A stretch of 64,000 bases of DNA from Psychromonas aquimarina ATCC BAA-1526 (GTDB taxonomy: Bacteria > Pseudomonadota > Gammaproteobacteria > Enterobacterales > Psychromonadaceae), in the NCBI RefSeq assembly GCF_000428725.1, contig NZ_AUAM01000011.1:1-64000 (forward strand). Reading direction: 5' to 3'. The translations under genes were made by a program, and so were the position numbers. This document shows, one piece after another, positions 28,924-37,570 of this stretch (position 1 is the stretch's first letter; every line of letters begins with the position of its first letter). A model generated the notes under the pieces. That model saw nothing but the letters and a program-made list of their open reading frames with translations, ran no database searches and was not told the DNA's origin.

Positions 28924-29553
28924 ATGACAGAAACAACAGTATCTGAAATAAATGAAACACGTGCGAGCCTCTACTGGTGGTTCGCAACCTTACTCACCAA
29001 AGAGTTAGATAAAGAGCAGCTTGCTATGTATTTCTGCGGTGAAGGGGTAACCCTGTTAGATCAGCTTGAACAGGAGCCTGACTTTACTGCTTCTGTACAG
29101 AAAATAAAATCAGCGTTAACCACTATTTTAGCTATGAATAAACCGGAGCTGGAATTAGCGGCTGACTTCAGCCAGATTTTTTTAACCGATACAAAAGCGG
29201 GTGCACCGCCCTATGCATCTGTTTACCTGTCTAAGTCAGGGCAGCTGTTTGAACAGCCTCATCAGGATATGATTGATCTGTTCAAAGCACAAGGGTTAAC
29301 GGTTGATCCCGAGTTTAACGAGCCGGCGGATCATATTGCCGTCCAGCTTGATTATCTAGGCAACCTGATTATTCAGGATGTTAACGGTGTCAGTGAAGCG
29401 CAGATCAACTTTATCGAAGTGCATATTCTCTCCTGGCTAGAGCAGTTTGTAAAAGCTGCCGATAAGGTTAACAACTCCGGTTTTTATCAGGGAGTTTGTC
29501 AGCTGCTGCAGGCTTATATCAAGCAGGATATCGTCGCGATTATGCCCGATTAA
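28924..29553 (+). CDS. torD: TorA-specific chaperone
   Basis: 209 aa from ATG 28924 (AGCAGG upstream); a GTG at 28912 is also in frame. An all-helical TorD/DmsD-family protein with RASLYWWFATLLTKEL at the start, then the conserved YASVYLSKSGQLFEQP and EPADHIAVQLDYLGNLI stretches. It binds the TorA twin-arginine signal and the apoenzyme and helps insert the molybdenum cofactor before export. Last gene of torECAD; the regulatory genes torS, torT and torR are not in this window. Confidence 0.94.
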   Translation: MTETTVSEINETRASLYWWFATLLTKELDKEQLAMYFCGEGVTLLDQLEQEPDFTASVQKIKSALTTILAMNKPELELAADFSQIFLTDTKAGAPPYASVYLSKSGQLFEQPHQDMIDLFKAQGLTVDPEFNEPADHIAVQLDYLGNLIIQDVNGVSEAQINFIEVHILSWLEQFVKAADKVNNSGFYQGVCQLLQAYIKQDIVAIMPD

Positions 29554-29600
29554 CAAATTTAAGCCCTGTCAATCATTACACTGTGACTGGGCTTATTTGT
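29553..29600. terminator. Bidirectional terminator between torD and the repeat protein gene
   Basis: Arms ACAAAT..AAGCCC and GGGCTTATTTGT form an interrupted 12-bp stem in the gap between convergent genes. The A/T-rich base of the stem gives a short T stretch on each strand. Confidence 0.55.
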
Positions 29601-29621
29601 AAAATATTCAATAACCCATAT

Positions 29622-31085
29622 CTATTTCCCGGCAGCTTCATTTTTATATTTTTCTATAATATCAAACAGCGGATCGCCGCTGCGGTTAGCTGACGATTTT
29701 GCCTGATAATAGACAGCAGACCATTCAGATTCAGAGAGAGCTTGTGATGCGGACAAAGGCGCTAAGCTTTTCTCAAAAATACTTTTTAAGAGCGCCTGAT
29801 ACTCAGTTTTATGCTCACTAAGCGGCTGCTCGCGCGTATTTATCATAGTATTAATACGCAGCAGATGGGCAAAGAAAGGGGTCAAACGCTTCAGTTCATG
29901 AATACTTAACTTATCTGCTGCCGTTATTTCCTGTGCATTACGCACTAAACCAATCACCTCCCCCTGCTCTTCCTGATAATTCAGCAGCGCTAAATGGAGC
30001 ATAGCCTGTGCAGACTTTTCAGCGGCCTTATGCAGCCAGAGTACCTCTTCAGTCAACTGGTATTTAATATACAAAGCATTAGCGTTACCTTTTGTTACCG
30101 CCTGCTCAACAAGCTCCAGCGCCGGCTTATAACCTTTAGAAGCGGCCTGTGCAATTAGCTGATCCGTATCCGGCCCGCTGCTGTCAACAAGCTCAGGATT
30201 CGCATGATAAAGCAGTGCCAGCGCATACATAGCGTCAGCTAAATGCCAGGGGGCAGCAATCGCCTTGTGCAGATAGTTTTCTGCCTGCTGCGGTTTCCCG
30301 GTATTGGTAAGATATTCAGCAATTGCCGTATTTGCCTGCGGATCACCAAAATCCGCAACATATTGTAAGTTTGTAATAAACTGTCCGGCCTGCTCAGCTG
30401 TGGATATATTCTCAGCCTGTTTGTAGATGGCGCCTATTTTTTTAACCACCTGTATGGTGCTTTTATTTATATTCTGCTTAAACAGCAGAGCATCGGGATC
30501 ATAATCACCGCTGCCGAAAACACTGAAAGCTAAACTGACATGATTACTAAGCTGATAAAAACGTACTGTTTTTGTATAAGCAAAAGCTTTACCAGACCGC
30601 CCTATCGAGTCACGCTCCAGCACCATCACTGTTCTGCCGTCAGCGGTTTTACGGCTGCAGTCAATGTCATAGGGCTCACGGTTAGTTTTACACCATGCGC
30701 TTACCTGCTTTTCATTCTGAGGCAGATGTTTATGCTCCAGGCTAAGCCAGACGACCGAATAAGCTTCTTTCTTTTTAAGCAGGCCGATAATATCAACGGG
30801 CATAAATACAGTATCGGTGCTGCTTTCCACTACGCTGAAAAGCTCTCTGAACTCAAGAAACTGCGCCTTGCTTATTTTCTTTTTTTTAAATAAAGACAAC
30901 GCCTGAGCGTAAATAGACTGTGCACTTTCCTGATCTAATTTTATCCAGCGCTCCGGCAGTTCCAGCTCAAAACCCAGCTCACTGTCCACAACGGCCGCTC
31001 TACTAACCGCACAGTTCAGTGACAGCATTAACAGGGTAAATATCAAGATGATAAAGCTTTTAAGCTGAGCAGTAATATAATCCAT
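29622..31085 (-). CDS. Secreted protein with Sel1/TPR-like repeats, unknown function
   Basis: 487 aa from ATG 31085. A signal peptide (about 1-32) is followed by a mixed domain (about 35-215) with ELGFELELPERW and two or three cysteines, and then a helical repeat region (about 235-380) in which ADAMYALALLYHAN and SAQAMLHLALLNYQEE look like Sel1/TPR units. I do not recognise the N-terminal domain. The protein probably works in the periplasm as a binding scaffold. It stands alone and converges on torD. Nothing in the sequence links it to TMAO respiration. Confidence 0.6.
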   Translation of the reverse strand: MDYITAQLKSFIILIFTLLMLSLNCAVSRAAVVDSELGFELELPERWIKLDQESAQSIYAQALSLFKKKKISKAQFLEFRELFSVVESSTDTVFMPVDIIGLLKKKEAYSVVWLSLEHKHLPQNEKQVSAWCKTNREPYDIDCSRKTADGRTVMVLERDSIGRSGKAFAYTKTVRFYQLSNHVSLAFSVFGSGDYDPDALLFKQNINKSTIQVVKKIGAIYKQAENISTAEQAGQFITNLQYVADFGDPQANTAIAEYLTNTGKPQQAENYLHKAIAAPWHLADAMYALALLYHANPELVDSSGPDTDQLIAQAASKGYKPALELVEQAVTKGNANALYIKYQLTEEVLWLHKAAEKSAQAMLHLALLNYQEEQGEVIGLVRNAQEITAADKLSIHELKRLTPFFAHLLRINTMINTREQPLSEHKTEYQALLKSIFEKSLAPLSASQALSESEWSAVYYQAKSSANRSGDPLFDIIEKYKNEAAGK

Positions 31086-31184
31086 CAACGGCTTCCATTA
31101 TGTAAATTTATCTAAGCTCCAATTATCTATCTAACAGGCCTTATTCAGATTGATTTGAAACAAATCCGGCACAAACGTTTTTTA

Positions 31185-32060
31185 TCAGAAGGCCTGCTTT
31201 AATAATTTAATTAATCCCTGCAGAGCCGGGCCCTGCTGAGAACGCCTGCTGACAATATAATCAATGGTATTCATCCAGCCGTAGGGCTCGTAAGTCACAT
31301 CCAGCAGGATGACTTTACCCTGCGCCAAAGAGTCTAAAGCAAGATCTTCAGGCAGCATAGTCCAGCCTATGCCCTGCTCTGCTAATTCAAGCAGCAGATG
31401 ATGATTACTGGCGTACCAGATCTGCGTACTGATAGCGTGGCTGAACCATAACTCTTTGCCGTGATAAGTACGTAAAACCAGCTGCCGGTAAGCACGTAAA
31501 ATCTGATCATTAATTTCCTGCAGACCGGCAAGCGGGTGCGAAGCGCCCGCTACAGTAATAAACTTGTTATAACCAAGCGTTCCAAAATCAACATCATCGG
31601 GAATTTCCCCTTTGCTGTAAATCAGGCCGATATGCACATCACCGTTACGTACGTATTCTTCAATATCGTAGGTTGAAGCGGTTACCACTTCCAGATTGGT
31701 CATGGGAAACTGCTCGGCAAATTTTTTTATTTTGCTGAAAATAGGCCCGTAGGAAAGGCTTTCTTCTATTCCAATAATTAATTCGTGTTCCTGCTGCTGT
31801 GATAATGCTGCTACTTTCTGATCAAACTGGCGCTGCTGCTGCAGTAGAGATTTCGCAACGGGTAATAGCGCCTTACCGTCATCACTTAAGGTCGGTGTAT
31901 TACTGCCTCGGTCAAACAATTGTTTATCAAGAGAAATTTCAAGATTAGAGATGGACTGACTGATACCGGACTGAGCTCTTTTAAGCTTACGCGCAGTCGC
32001 GGAAAAGGATCCGTTTTCAGAAACGGCAACAAATATTTTTAACTGTTCAAGACTATACAT
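31185..32060 (-). CDS. LysR-type regulator divergent from the PACE efflux gene
   Basis: 291 aa. The family N-terminus MYSLEQLKIFVAVSENGSFSATARKLKRAQSGISQSISNLE carries the helix-turn-helix; the C-terminal half is the substrate-binding domain. It lies back to back with the PACE-type efflux protein, 95 nt apart, the same arrangement as aceR-aceI in Acinetobacter, where the LysR protein AceR activates the chlorhexidine exporter. The same role is inferred here. Confidence 0.85.
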   Translation of the reverse strand: MYSLEQLKIFVAVSENGSFSATARKLKRAQSGISQSISNLEISLDKQLFDRGSNTPTLSDDGKALLPVAKSLLQQQRQFDQKVAALSQQQEHELIIGIEESLSYGPIFSKIKKFAEQFPMTNLEVVTASTYDIEEYVRNGDVHIGLIYSKGEIPDDVDFGTLGYNKFITVAGASHPLAGLQEINDQILRAYRQLVLRTYHGKELWFSHAISTQIWYASNHHLLLELAEQGIGWTMLPEDLALDSLAQGKVILLDVTYEPYGWMNTIDYIVSRRSQQGPALQGLIKLLKQAF

Positions 32061-32155
32061 ATCACGACCTGTGATGGCTTCTAACTTTCTCTCATCTTAG
32101 TTTAAAGCCACAATAGTTCCAACATTTAGTTACAAAGGTTACCAGGAGAAAATTT

Positions 32156-32596
32156 ATGTCAGCACGCGAACGTCTATTACATATGCTTTTATTTGAAGTC
32201 ATTGCATTATCTTTAACAATTATCGGTTTAATTATATTTTCAGATATCGCACTTTATTCGGCATTAAAAACTATGATCGTCATATCGTTAATAGCGATGG
32301 TGTGGAATTATCTTTTCAACCTGGCTTTTGACCAGATTTATCGCGGTGCCCGTGAAAAAAGAAGTTTAAAATTACGGGTTTTGTATGTTTTAGTTTTTGA
32401 ATCCGGGCTGGTAATTTTAACCACTCCGGTGATGGCTTATATTTTACAGATCAGTCTGATGGAAGCATTTATTCTGGATATAGGCATCACCCTGTTTATT
32501 ATGCTTTACACTCTGGTATTTAATTACTGTTACGATCATCTGCGTCTTAAAGTTATTAATTCTAGAGAAACACAGTCACCGCTTTCACAGGCGTAA
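32156..32596 (+). CDS. PACE-family efflux protein (two BTP domains)
   Basis: 146 aa, four membrane spans, built from two tandem repeats of the bacterial transmembrane pair domain. Repeat one has RERLLHMLLFEVIAL and WNYLFNLAFDQIY; repeat two has LRVLYVLVFESGLVIL and YTLVFNYCYDHL. The acidic residues in LFE and FES are typical of proteobacterial antimicrobial compound efflux (PACE) proteins such as AceI, which exports chlorhexidine and natural diamines with protons. The native substrate here is unknown, perhaps polyamines. Divergent LysR gene next door. Confidence 0.88.
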   Translation: MSARERLLHMLLFEVIALSLTIIGLIIFSDIALYSALKTMIVISLIAMVWNYLFNLAFDQIYRGAREKRSLKLRVLYVLVFESGLVILTTPVMAYILQISLMEAFILDIGITLFIMLYTLVFNYCYDHLRLKVINSRETQSPLSQA

Positions 32597-32731
32597 ACAA
32601 CAAGACAAGTCAGTCTCCTGAGTAAATTCGGGAGACTACTGATAATCAAAGCCGAAAAATAAGCTATTCTTTATTGGTTTTCTGTATAAAAAAGAATATT
32701 CTCATTTTTTTAATTAGATTAAGTCTGCATA

Positions 32732-33799
32732 ATGCTGCTGTCAGATCGTTTTGTAATTCGCCACCAGCGAATGCTTCATGCTTTACGGGTTGTTATCGCC
32801 TGCGCGATTGCACTTGTTGTGATTCGAGTTTTCGAATTCCCGCACTCCAGCTGGGCACTGATCACTATTATTGTGGTGATGGGGCCGGTTTCATATTTAG
32901 GTTCAGTTTTAACTAAAGCCAATCAGCGCTTAAGCGGCACGATTATCGGCGCACTTCTTGGTTTAGCCGTCTACCTGCTGCCTGGCGGCTACGTTGTTCT
33001 GCACGATTTAATTCTTCTGCTGATCTTAGCTGTAGCTATGTATGCAGTCGTGGGGAAATACTCCTATGCGGCTGTCTTAGTAGCACTCACTCTATTTTTA
33101 GTTGCCGGGCCCGGCGGGGCTGACAATATTGTGGTTGCAGAATGGCGGGCAATTAATGTTATCTGGGCAACATTATTAACCATCCTGTGCAGCCGCCTGT
33201 TTTTCCCCTCACGGGCATTAGTCCACTTTCAGCTCCTGGTAACAGAGTTTTTACTGCTCAGCAGCGATTATTACCTTCTGCATAACAAAGGTTTAAACAG
33301 CGATGACGGCGCGGCTGACTACAATCTGAAACTGCTCAGCACCAATTTAGATAAACAGCGCTCATTAACGGCACATATATATAAAGAGTGGAAAGGCGAT
33401 GAGCAGGATATTACCGATATCATTTTTTTAGAGCGCCGTATTTTAAGTGTATTAGAAACGCTGATTAACCGGCAGTGGCGCAGCCAGAATGCTTTTCAAA
33501 AGATAAAAACTAATTCAGATTTAATGCAGGGAGCATCAGATCTGTTTGAACATATGAACCAGATCAGCCTGCAGGTTGATCTAGGCGATGTGCAGCAGAT
33601 ATTAGCCGACGATATCAGCCTGTTCACAATCACCAGTGAAACGGTTAGTGCCGTTGACAGCAGCTGCCATCTGAGCAATATTAATTTCTTTGGGTATTTA
33701 TGGCTGAATCATGAATTAGCCCGGCATGTCTGCGCAGCCTCCTTCAGCCTGAGTAAAGTTTTTAATCGAGAACATTTTCGAAAGAATAAAGAAGAATAA
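32732..33799 (+). CDS. FUSC-family inner-membrane protein
   Basis: 355 aa. The first half has about six spans, with HALRVVIACAIALVVIRVFEFPHSSWALITIIVVMGP (the classic FUSC/aromatic acid exporter start) and TKANQRLSGTIIGALLG. The second half is a cytoplasmic helical domain. The family includes AaeB and YccS, linked to efflux of aromatic acids and other compounds. It lies 135 nt after the PACE gene in the same direction, with a weak hairpin (32612-32637) between, so co-transcription is possible. Confidence 0.82.
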   Translation: MLLSDRFVIRHQRMLHALRVVIACAIALVVIRVFEFPHSSWALITIIVVMGPVSYLGSVLTKANQRLSGTIIGALLGLAVYLLPGGYVVLHDLILLLILAVAMYAVVGKYSYAAVLVALTLFLVAGPGGADNIVVAEWRAINVIWATLLTILCSRLFFPSRALVHFQLLVTEFLLLSSDYYLLHNKGLNSDDGAADYNLKLLSTNLDKQRSLTAHIYKEWKGDEQDITDIIFLERRILSVLETLINRQWRSQNAFQKIKTNSDLMQGASDLFEHMNQISLQVDLGDVQQILADDISLFTITSETVSAVDSSCHLSNINFFGYLWLNHELARHVCAASFSLSKVFNREHFRKNKEE

Positions 33800-33823
33800 G
33801 CACTATAACTTATCACTATGATA

Positions 33824-33852
33824 AAAAGCAGCGCCGCAAGAGCGCTGCTTTT
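33824..33852. terminator. Bidirectional terminator between FUSC and scsD genes
   Basis: AAAAGCAGCGC (33824-33834) and GCGCTGCTTTT (33842-33852) form a perfect 11-bp stem with a 7-nt loop, with T runs on both strands, between two convergent genes. Confidence 0.88.
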
Positions 33853-33873
33853 ATGCTTCACGCCAGGCGTAAT

Positions 33874-34401
33874 CTAAGCCAGCTTAAGACGCATCCACAT
33901 GCCCATAGGAGATGTAAAGCCGCTTGTTACTGACTTTATTTCACCTTTATCGATAATAAAAATAGTCGGCGTTACAGAGATCCCCCAAGCCTGACTTATC
34001 TGCCCTTTCGGATCGTTAATCGTGCTGAAATCATATTCTTTTGCCTGCTGGTATTTATTCACCCGCTCTGCCTCTCCGGAAGTTAAAGCCACTGTCAGAA
34101 CCTGATAATCATCCGAGAAGAAATCCACTGAAGGAGAAACATAACTGCACACCGGACACCAGGTCGCCCAGAAATAAAGCAGTACAGGTTTATCCTGACT
34201 CATAGCACCTAAATCAATCTGCTCTCCCTGCACAGAAACAGCAGTTAATGCGGGAGCCTGTCCAGAGGCCATGGAGCCGCTGCGCCAGAAATCGACAGCC
34301 CAGCTGATAAGAGTCAACAAAAGCACTAAAACAAGCGCTTCTTTCAGCCAGCCCCGCCAGCCTTTATGTTTTTCTACAAGATCAGAAATCTGCTTTGTCA
34401 T
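33874..34401 (-). CDS. scsD: ScsD-like membrane-anchored thioredoxin
   Basis: 175 aa. One N-terminal span (about 20-38) anchors a periplasmic TlpA/ResA-like thioredoxin domain with active site WATWCPVCSYVSP and the cis-proline loop VTPTIFII. It overlaps the stop of the ScsB-like gene by one base. In the Scs (suppressor of copper sensitivity) system ScsB supplies electrons to ScsC or ScsD thiol proteins to cope with copper-damaged disulfides. No ScsC gene is present, so ScsD would be the only dedicated partner here. Confidence 0.82.
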   Translation of the reverse strand: MTKQISDLVEKHKGWRGWLKEALVLVLLLTLISWAVDFWRSGSMASGQAPALTAVSVQGEQIDLGAMSQDKPVLLYFWATWCPVCSYVSPSVDFFSDDYQVLTVALTSGEAERVNKYQQAKEYDFSTINDPKGQISQAWGISVTPTIFIIDKGEIKSVTSGFTSPMGMWMRLKLA

Positions 34402-36593
34402 TATTGAGCTCCTCTAGCCTGCTGAATAGCGCTAAGCACTTCATCGGTAGTCAAAATAGTGGCTAAGGGTACTCCCTGCGGTGCGCCGGGACCGTAAACA
34501 ATATTAAAAGGTACACCAAAGCGGCCGTAGGACTGCAGATAAGCGGTGACATCTTGAGAGGGGACAGTCCAGTCTCCTTTCATGGTCATTACTTGTTCAT
34601 CCTGAAGCGCACTATAAACAGGCTCCTGCAGCAGTACGCCGATTTTATTGGCTTTACAGGTAATGCACCAGTCTGCAGTGACATCAACAAAAACGATATT
34701 TCCCTGCTTAACCTGCTGCTCTATCAGATTTGTATCTAACTTTGTCCAGTCCAGCTGAGCCATAGGCTGTACCCATTTACTGGTTGTTAAACTGGCAATG
34801 ACCATGCCGGAGACACTGGCGACTAACAAGCTGGCTAAAACAGTGATTAATATTTTTTTACCGCGTTTTCTGGCAATTAAAACTAATAAGAGAACTGTTA
34901 AAGTAAGGCCGGTTAACAGGGTAATACCAGTACCGATAAAAACGGTTAATAAACTTAGCAGCCAGTAACTGGTAATTAAAATCATCAGCGCAAATACCGT
35001 TTTAACAGTGCCCATCCATTTTCCGGGTTTAGGCAGACGTAAGGCTATTGCCGGAAACAGCGCAATTAATATCCACGGAAATGCCATACCCAGCCCGAGT
35101 GCGCTGAATATAGTCAGCAGCTCCAGGTTAGATGCACCTAATGCAAACGCAACAGCGGTACCTAGAAACGGTGCACTGCAGGGCGTTGCTAACAGGGTTG
35201 CAAACATGCCCTGTAAATAATGACCGAGATAAGAGTGACCGCCTTTAGTCGCTAGCCAGGTCTGCATGCTGCTTGGCAGCTGAATTTCAAATAACCCCAG
35301 CATATTAGCCGCAAATAAAGCGGTGATCACCACCATCACGGTAATAAAATAAGGACTTTGGAACTGAATACCCCAGCCTAATGCCTGTCCGGAAAATTTA
35401 AGGATCAGCAAAAAGCCGGCTAATAACCAGAATGAAGTTAAAATGCCGGCAGCTGATGCAAAGAACTGTCTGCGGATCTGGCGGCGTTTTATACCATGTG
35501 CTGATAGAACCGAACTTAACTTCATGCCTAATACCGGTAAAACACAGGGCATAATATTTAAAATCAAACCGCCTAACAGGGCAATTAAAAACATAGTAAT
35601 AATACTGCTCGACTCGAAAGCAATAACCTGTCGAGAAGGTGTAGTACTTAACTCTACCGCTAAGTCTTTATCAACCACGGTAATATTGACAGCACGATCC
35701 GCTAAATCTACCGGACCTGTCCAGCTTGAAGCTGTGATGCGGGCCGTTAACTGCTTATCGGAAATTTTTATATCCGGGGCAGAATAACTGACTTCGGCCA
35801 GCTCGGAATCCTGTGAGTCAATAAACAGATCTGGAGATAACCAGCCGCTTTGATTGTCAATCTGTACCATCAGAGCCTGGCTTTCAGCGTCCCAGTAAGA
35901 ACGGTAAGCAGAAACTGTTGAGCTGGTTTTTTTGTCTTTTATCGCCTGCTGATCAAGTTTCATCGGCACCGCACCGATGCCTTGATTGAAAGCAAAAAAA
36001 GCATCGTTATCGATATGCAGATCTGCGGCGTCGAAGTTTAATTCAACATCATAATCAGTCAGCACACAAATATTGGTACATGACGACATAGTCATAATAC
36101 CTTTTAAGCGAACAGGCTCTGAGAAATCCTGCACCTGCACAGTAATAGGAAAATTAATCTCATGCTTGTAACCTAATGTTTCAACACCTAATACCGGATA
36201 ACGCTTGGGTGCCGGCCAGACCCAGCTGACATCAGATACATTCTCTGACTGTGAAAAATCAAAACTAGGTGCGACACCTCCCTCACCCGGGGAACGCCAG
36301 TAGGTTTTCCAGTCACCCTCAAGCTTAACCTGCAGTACCGCATTAACAGTTTTTAATGACGGATCACTTTGTCCGGTCAGCTGCATCTGTACAGAAACCG
36401 GAGGATGATTAGGATTAACTAACCAGCCGGTTGATGTCTGGTTGAGCGGCGAAAAACCAGCTGAAACACTGCTGAATTCAGCTGGAGCAATATTACTTAG
36501 CTCAGGAACACTGCCGAATTTAACGGCGGCATGAGTGAGCAATGACACACTCAGTAGAAAAGTAAAAAAAATAGAACGAAATAATGAATTCAA
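34401..36593 (-). CDS. scsB: ScsB-like thiol-disulfide interchange membrane protein
   Basis: 730 aa. A signal peptide is followed by a large periplasmic domain (about 25-310; GDWKTYWRSPGEGGVAP and SSCTNICVLTDYDVELNF are typical of ScsB/DsbD-like proteins). An eight-span DsbD-type core (about 325-600) has LNIMPCVLPVLGMKL and TPCSAPFLGTAVAFA, each with the redox cysteine. A C-terminal thioredoxin domain carries WCITCK. It carries electrons from cytoplasmic thioredoxin to periplasmic thiol proteins. The start is a TTG at 36593 with GGAGA eight bases upstream. It sits between the scsA-like and scsD genes. Confidence 0.9.
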   Translation of the reverse strand: MNSLFRSIFFTFLLSVSLLTHAAVKFGSVPELSNIAPAEFSSVSAGFSPLNQTSTGWLVNPNHPPVSVQMQLTGQSDPSLKTVNAVLQVKLEGDWKTYWRSPGEGGVAPSFDFSQSENVSDVSWVWPAPKRYPVLGVETLGYKHEINFPITVQVQDFSEPVRLKGIMTMSSCTNICVLTDYDVELNFDAADLHIDNDAFFAFNQGIGAVPMKLDQQAIKDKKTSSTVSAYRSYWDAESQALMVQIDNQSGWLSPDLFIDSQDSELAEVSYSAPDIKISDKQLTARITASSWTGPVDLADRAVNITVVDKDLAVELSTTPSRQVIAFESSSIITMFLIALLGGLILNIMPCVLPVLGMKLSSVLSAHGIKRRQIRRQFFASAAGILTSFWLLAGFLLILKFSGQALGWGIQFQSPYFITVMVVITALFAANMLGLFEIQLPSSMQTWLATKGGHSYLGHYLQGMFATLLATPCSAPFLGTAVAFALGASNLELLTIFSALGLGMAFPWILIALFPAIALRLPKPGKWMGTVKTVFALMILITSYWLLSLLTVFIGTGITLLTGLTLTVLLLVLIARKRGKKILITVLASLLVASVSGMVIASLTTSKWVQPMAQLDWTKLDTNLIEQQVKQGNIVFVDVTADWCITCKANKIGVLLQEPVYSALQDEQVMTMKGDWTVPSQDVTAYLQSYGRFGVPFNIVYGPGAPQGVPLATILTTDEVLSAIQQARGAQ

Positions 36594-36740
36594 TTGGAAA
36601 TCTCCAAGTAATAATAAAATGCAGTCAGCAAAACTTAACCGCTGACTTGGGCCTGTTTATCCTTGTTCTTTGCTCCTGCTGGAGGCAATTTTCAAAAATA
36701 AACAGGCACTAATAAAGAGCCGGAATTTGCACAAAAAATT

Positions 36741-37100
36741 TCATTCACGAAAAACACAAAAAACAAGATGCCGCCGCAGCGGAGGTGCGCGAGGTGCAGT
36801 AAAAGGAACAAATTGAACCGCATAGGAGCTGAAACAGACCACCAGCAGCAGAGTTAACAGCAAAGTAAAGAGCGCTGCATCTAAGCTGGCGGCAAACCAC
36901 TGCAGCAGATGCACAGCCGAGTCACATTCATCCAGTGTAAGCACAGGCAGCTCCTGCTGTGCTTGTTGAGAGGCATTTATTGAACAGGATGTTACAAAAC
37001 CAGCGCGCTGGCTGAGACAAAATGTCATGATCATTACAACCAGCAGCATAGTCCAGCGTGCATACTTTTGTTTTTTCGTCTGACTACTTATAAGAACCAT
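36741..37100 (-). CDS. ScsA-like small membrane protein
   Basis: 119 aa with two hydrophobic segments (about 16-36 and 70-92), several cysteines, and a C-terminal PFTAPRAPPLRRH tail of the kind seen in ScsA and DUF2946 proteins. In Scs loci an ScsA of about 120 aa precedes scsB, as here, 147 nt upstream on the same strand. The function is unknown; copper binding by the cysteines and histidine is a guess. Call based more on position and size than on motifs. Confidence 0.5.
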   Translation of the reverse strand: MVLISSQTKKQKYARWTMLLVVMIMTFCLSQRAGFVTSCSINASQQAQQELPVLTLDECDSAVHLLQWFAASLDAALFTLLLTLLLVVCFSSYAVQFVPFTAPRAPPLRRHLVFCVFRE

Positions 37101-37140
37101 AAACTCATCGAGGTGTTAAATTTGTGTAACAATTATCCAC

Positions 37141-37405
37141 TATACCCGTTATCATTCAAGATGCAAAAATCAGCAAGTCGTGAGGTGAATAATTTCTAGG
37201 CGTGAAGGTGAAGATCTAACTGGTTAAATCGAAACTTCACAACAACGAAAGTGTTTGCCTCACGGCTTGCCCTGTGGGGCGCTAGCTAGAAAACCAATAC
37301 AGCGTTGCAGTATTCGATAAGGACTAGCCATTGTCATCATGCTGCGCCTTGTCTTGGTGTCCGAGCTAGCGCCTGATAAATGCATTTTGATTGGTAACGG
37401 GTATA
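37141..37405 (+). mobile_element. 265-bp MITE-like element, copy 1
   Basis: TATACCCGTTA (37141-37151) and TAACGGGTATA (37395-37405) are perfect 11-bp terminal inverted repeats. The interior has no long frame. It is homologous to the reverse complement of 54793-55057: both have the same length, share an AATCAGCAAGTCG segment near one end, and share CTTGCCCTG and GCCTTGT segments further in. Confidence 0.75.
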
Positions 37406-37570
37406 TGAGTTCATTAATCTAAAAAAGTTCATCAAACAGCAGAACTGCTTTCAGTTCTGCATTTAAATGAAACAGGAGCTTCACACTACCGGCACATTTC
37501 GCTACCAGAAAAGACTAATCCCCCTTATTATAAAAAATACGCCGTCACCTTAAGACTCAGGGCCCTTAAT

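Noticed and set aside
32612-32637. AGTCTCC/GGAGACT hairpin after the PACE gene as a terminator
   Set aside because: A stem is present but no T run follows, so read-through to the FUSC gene is as likely.
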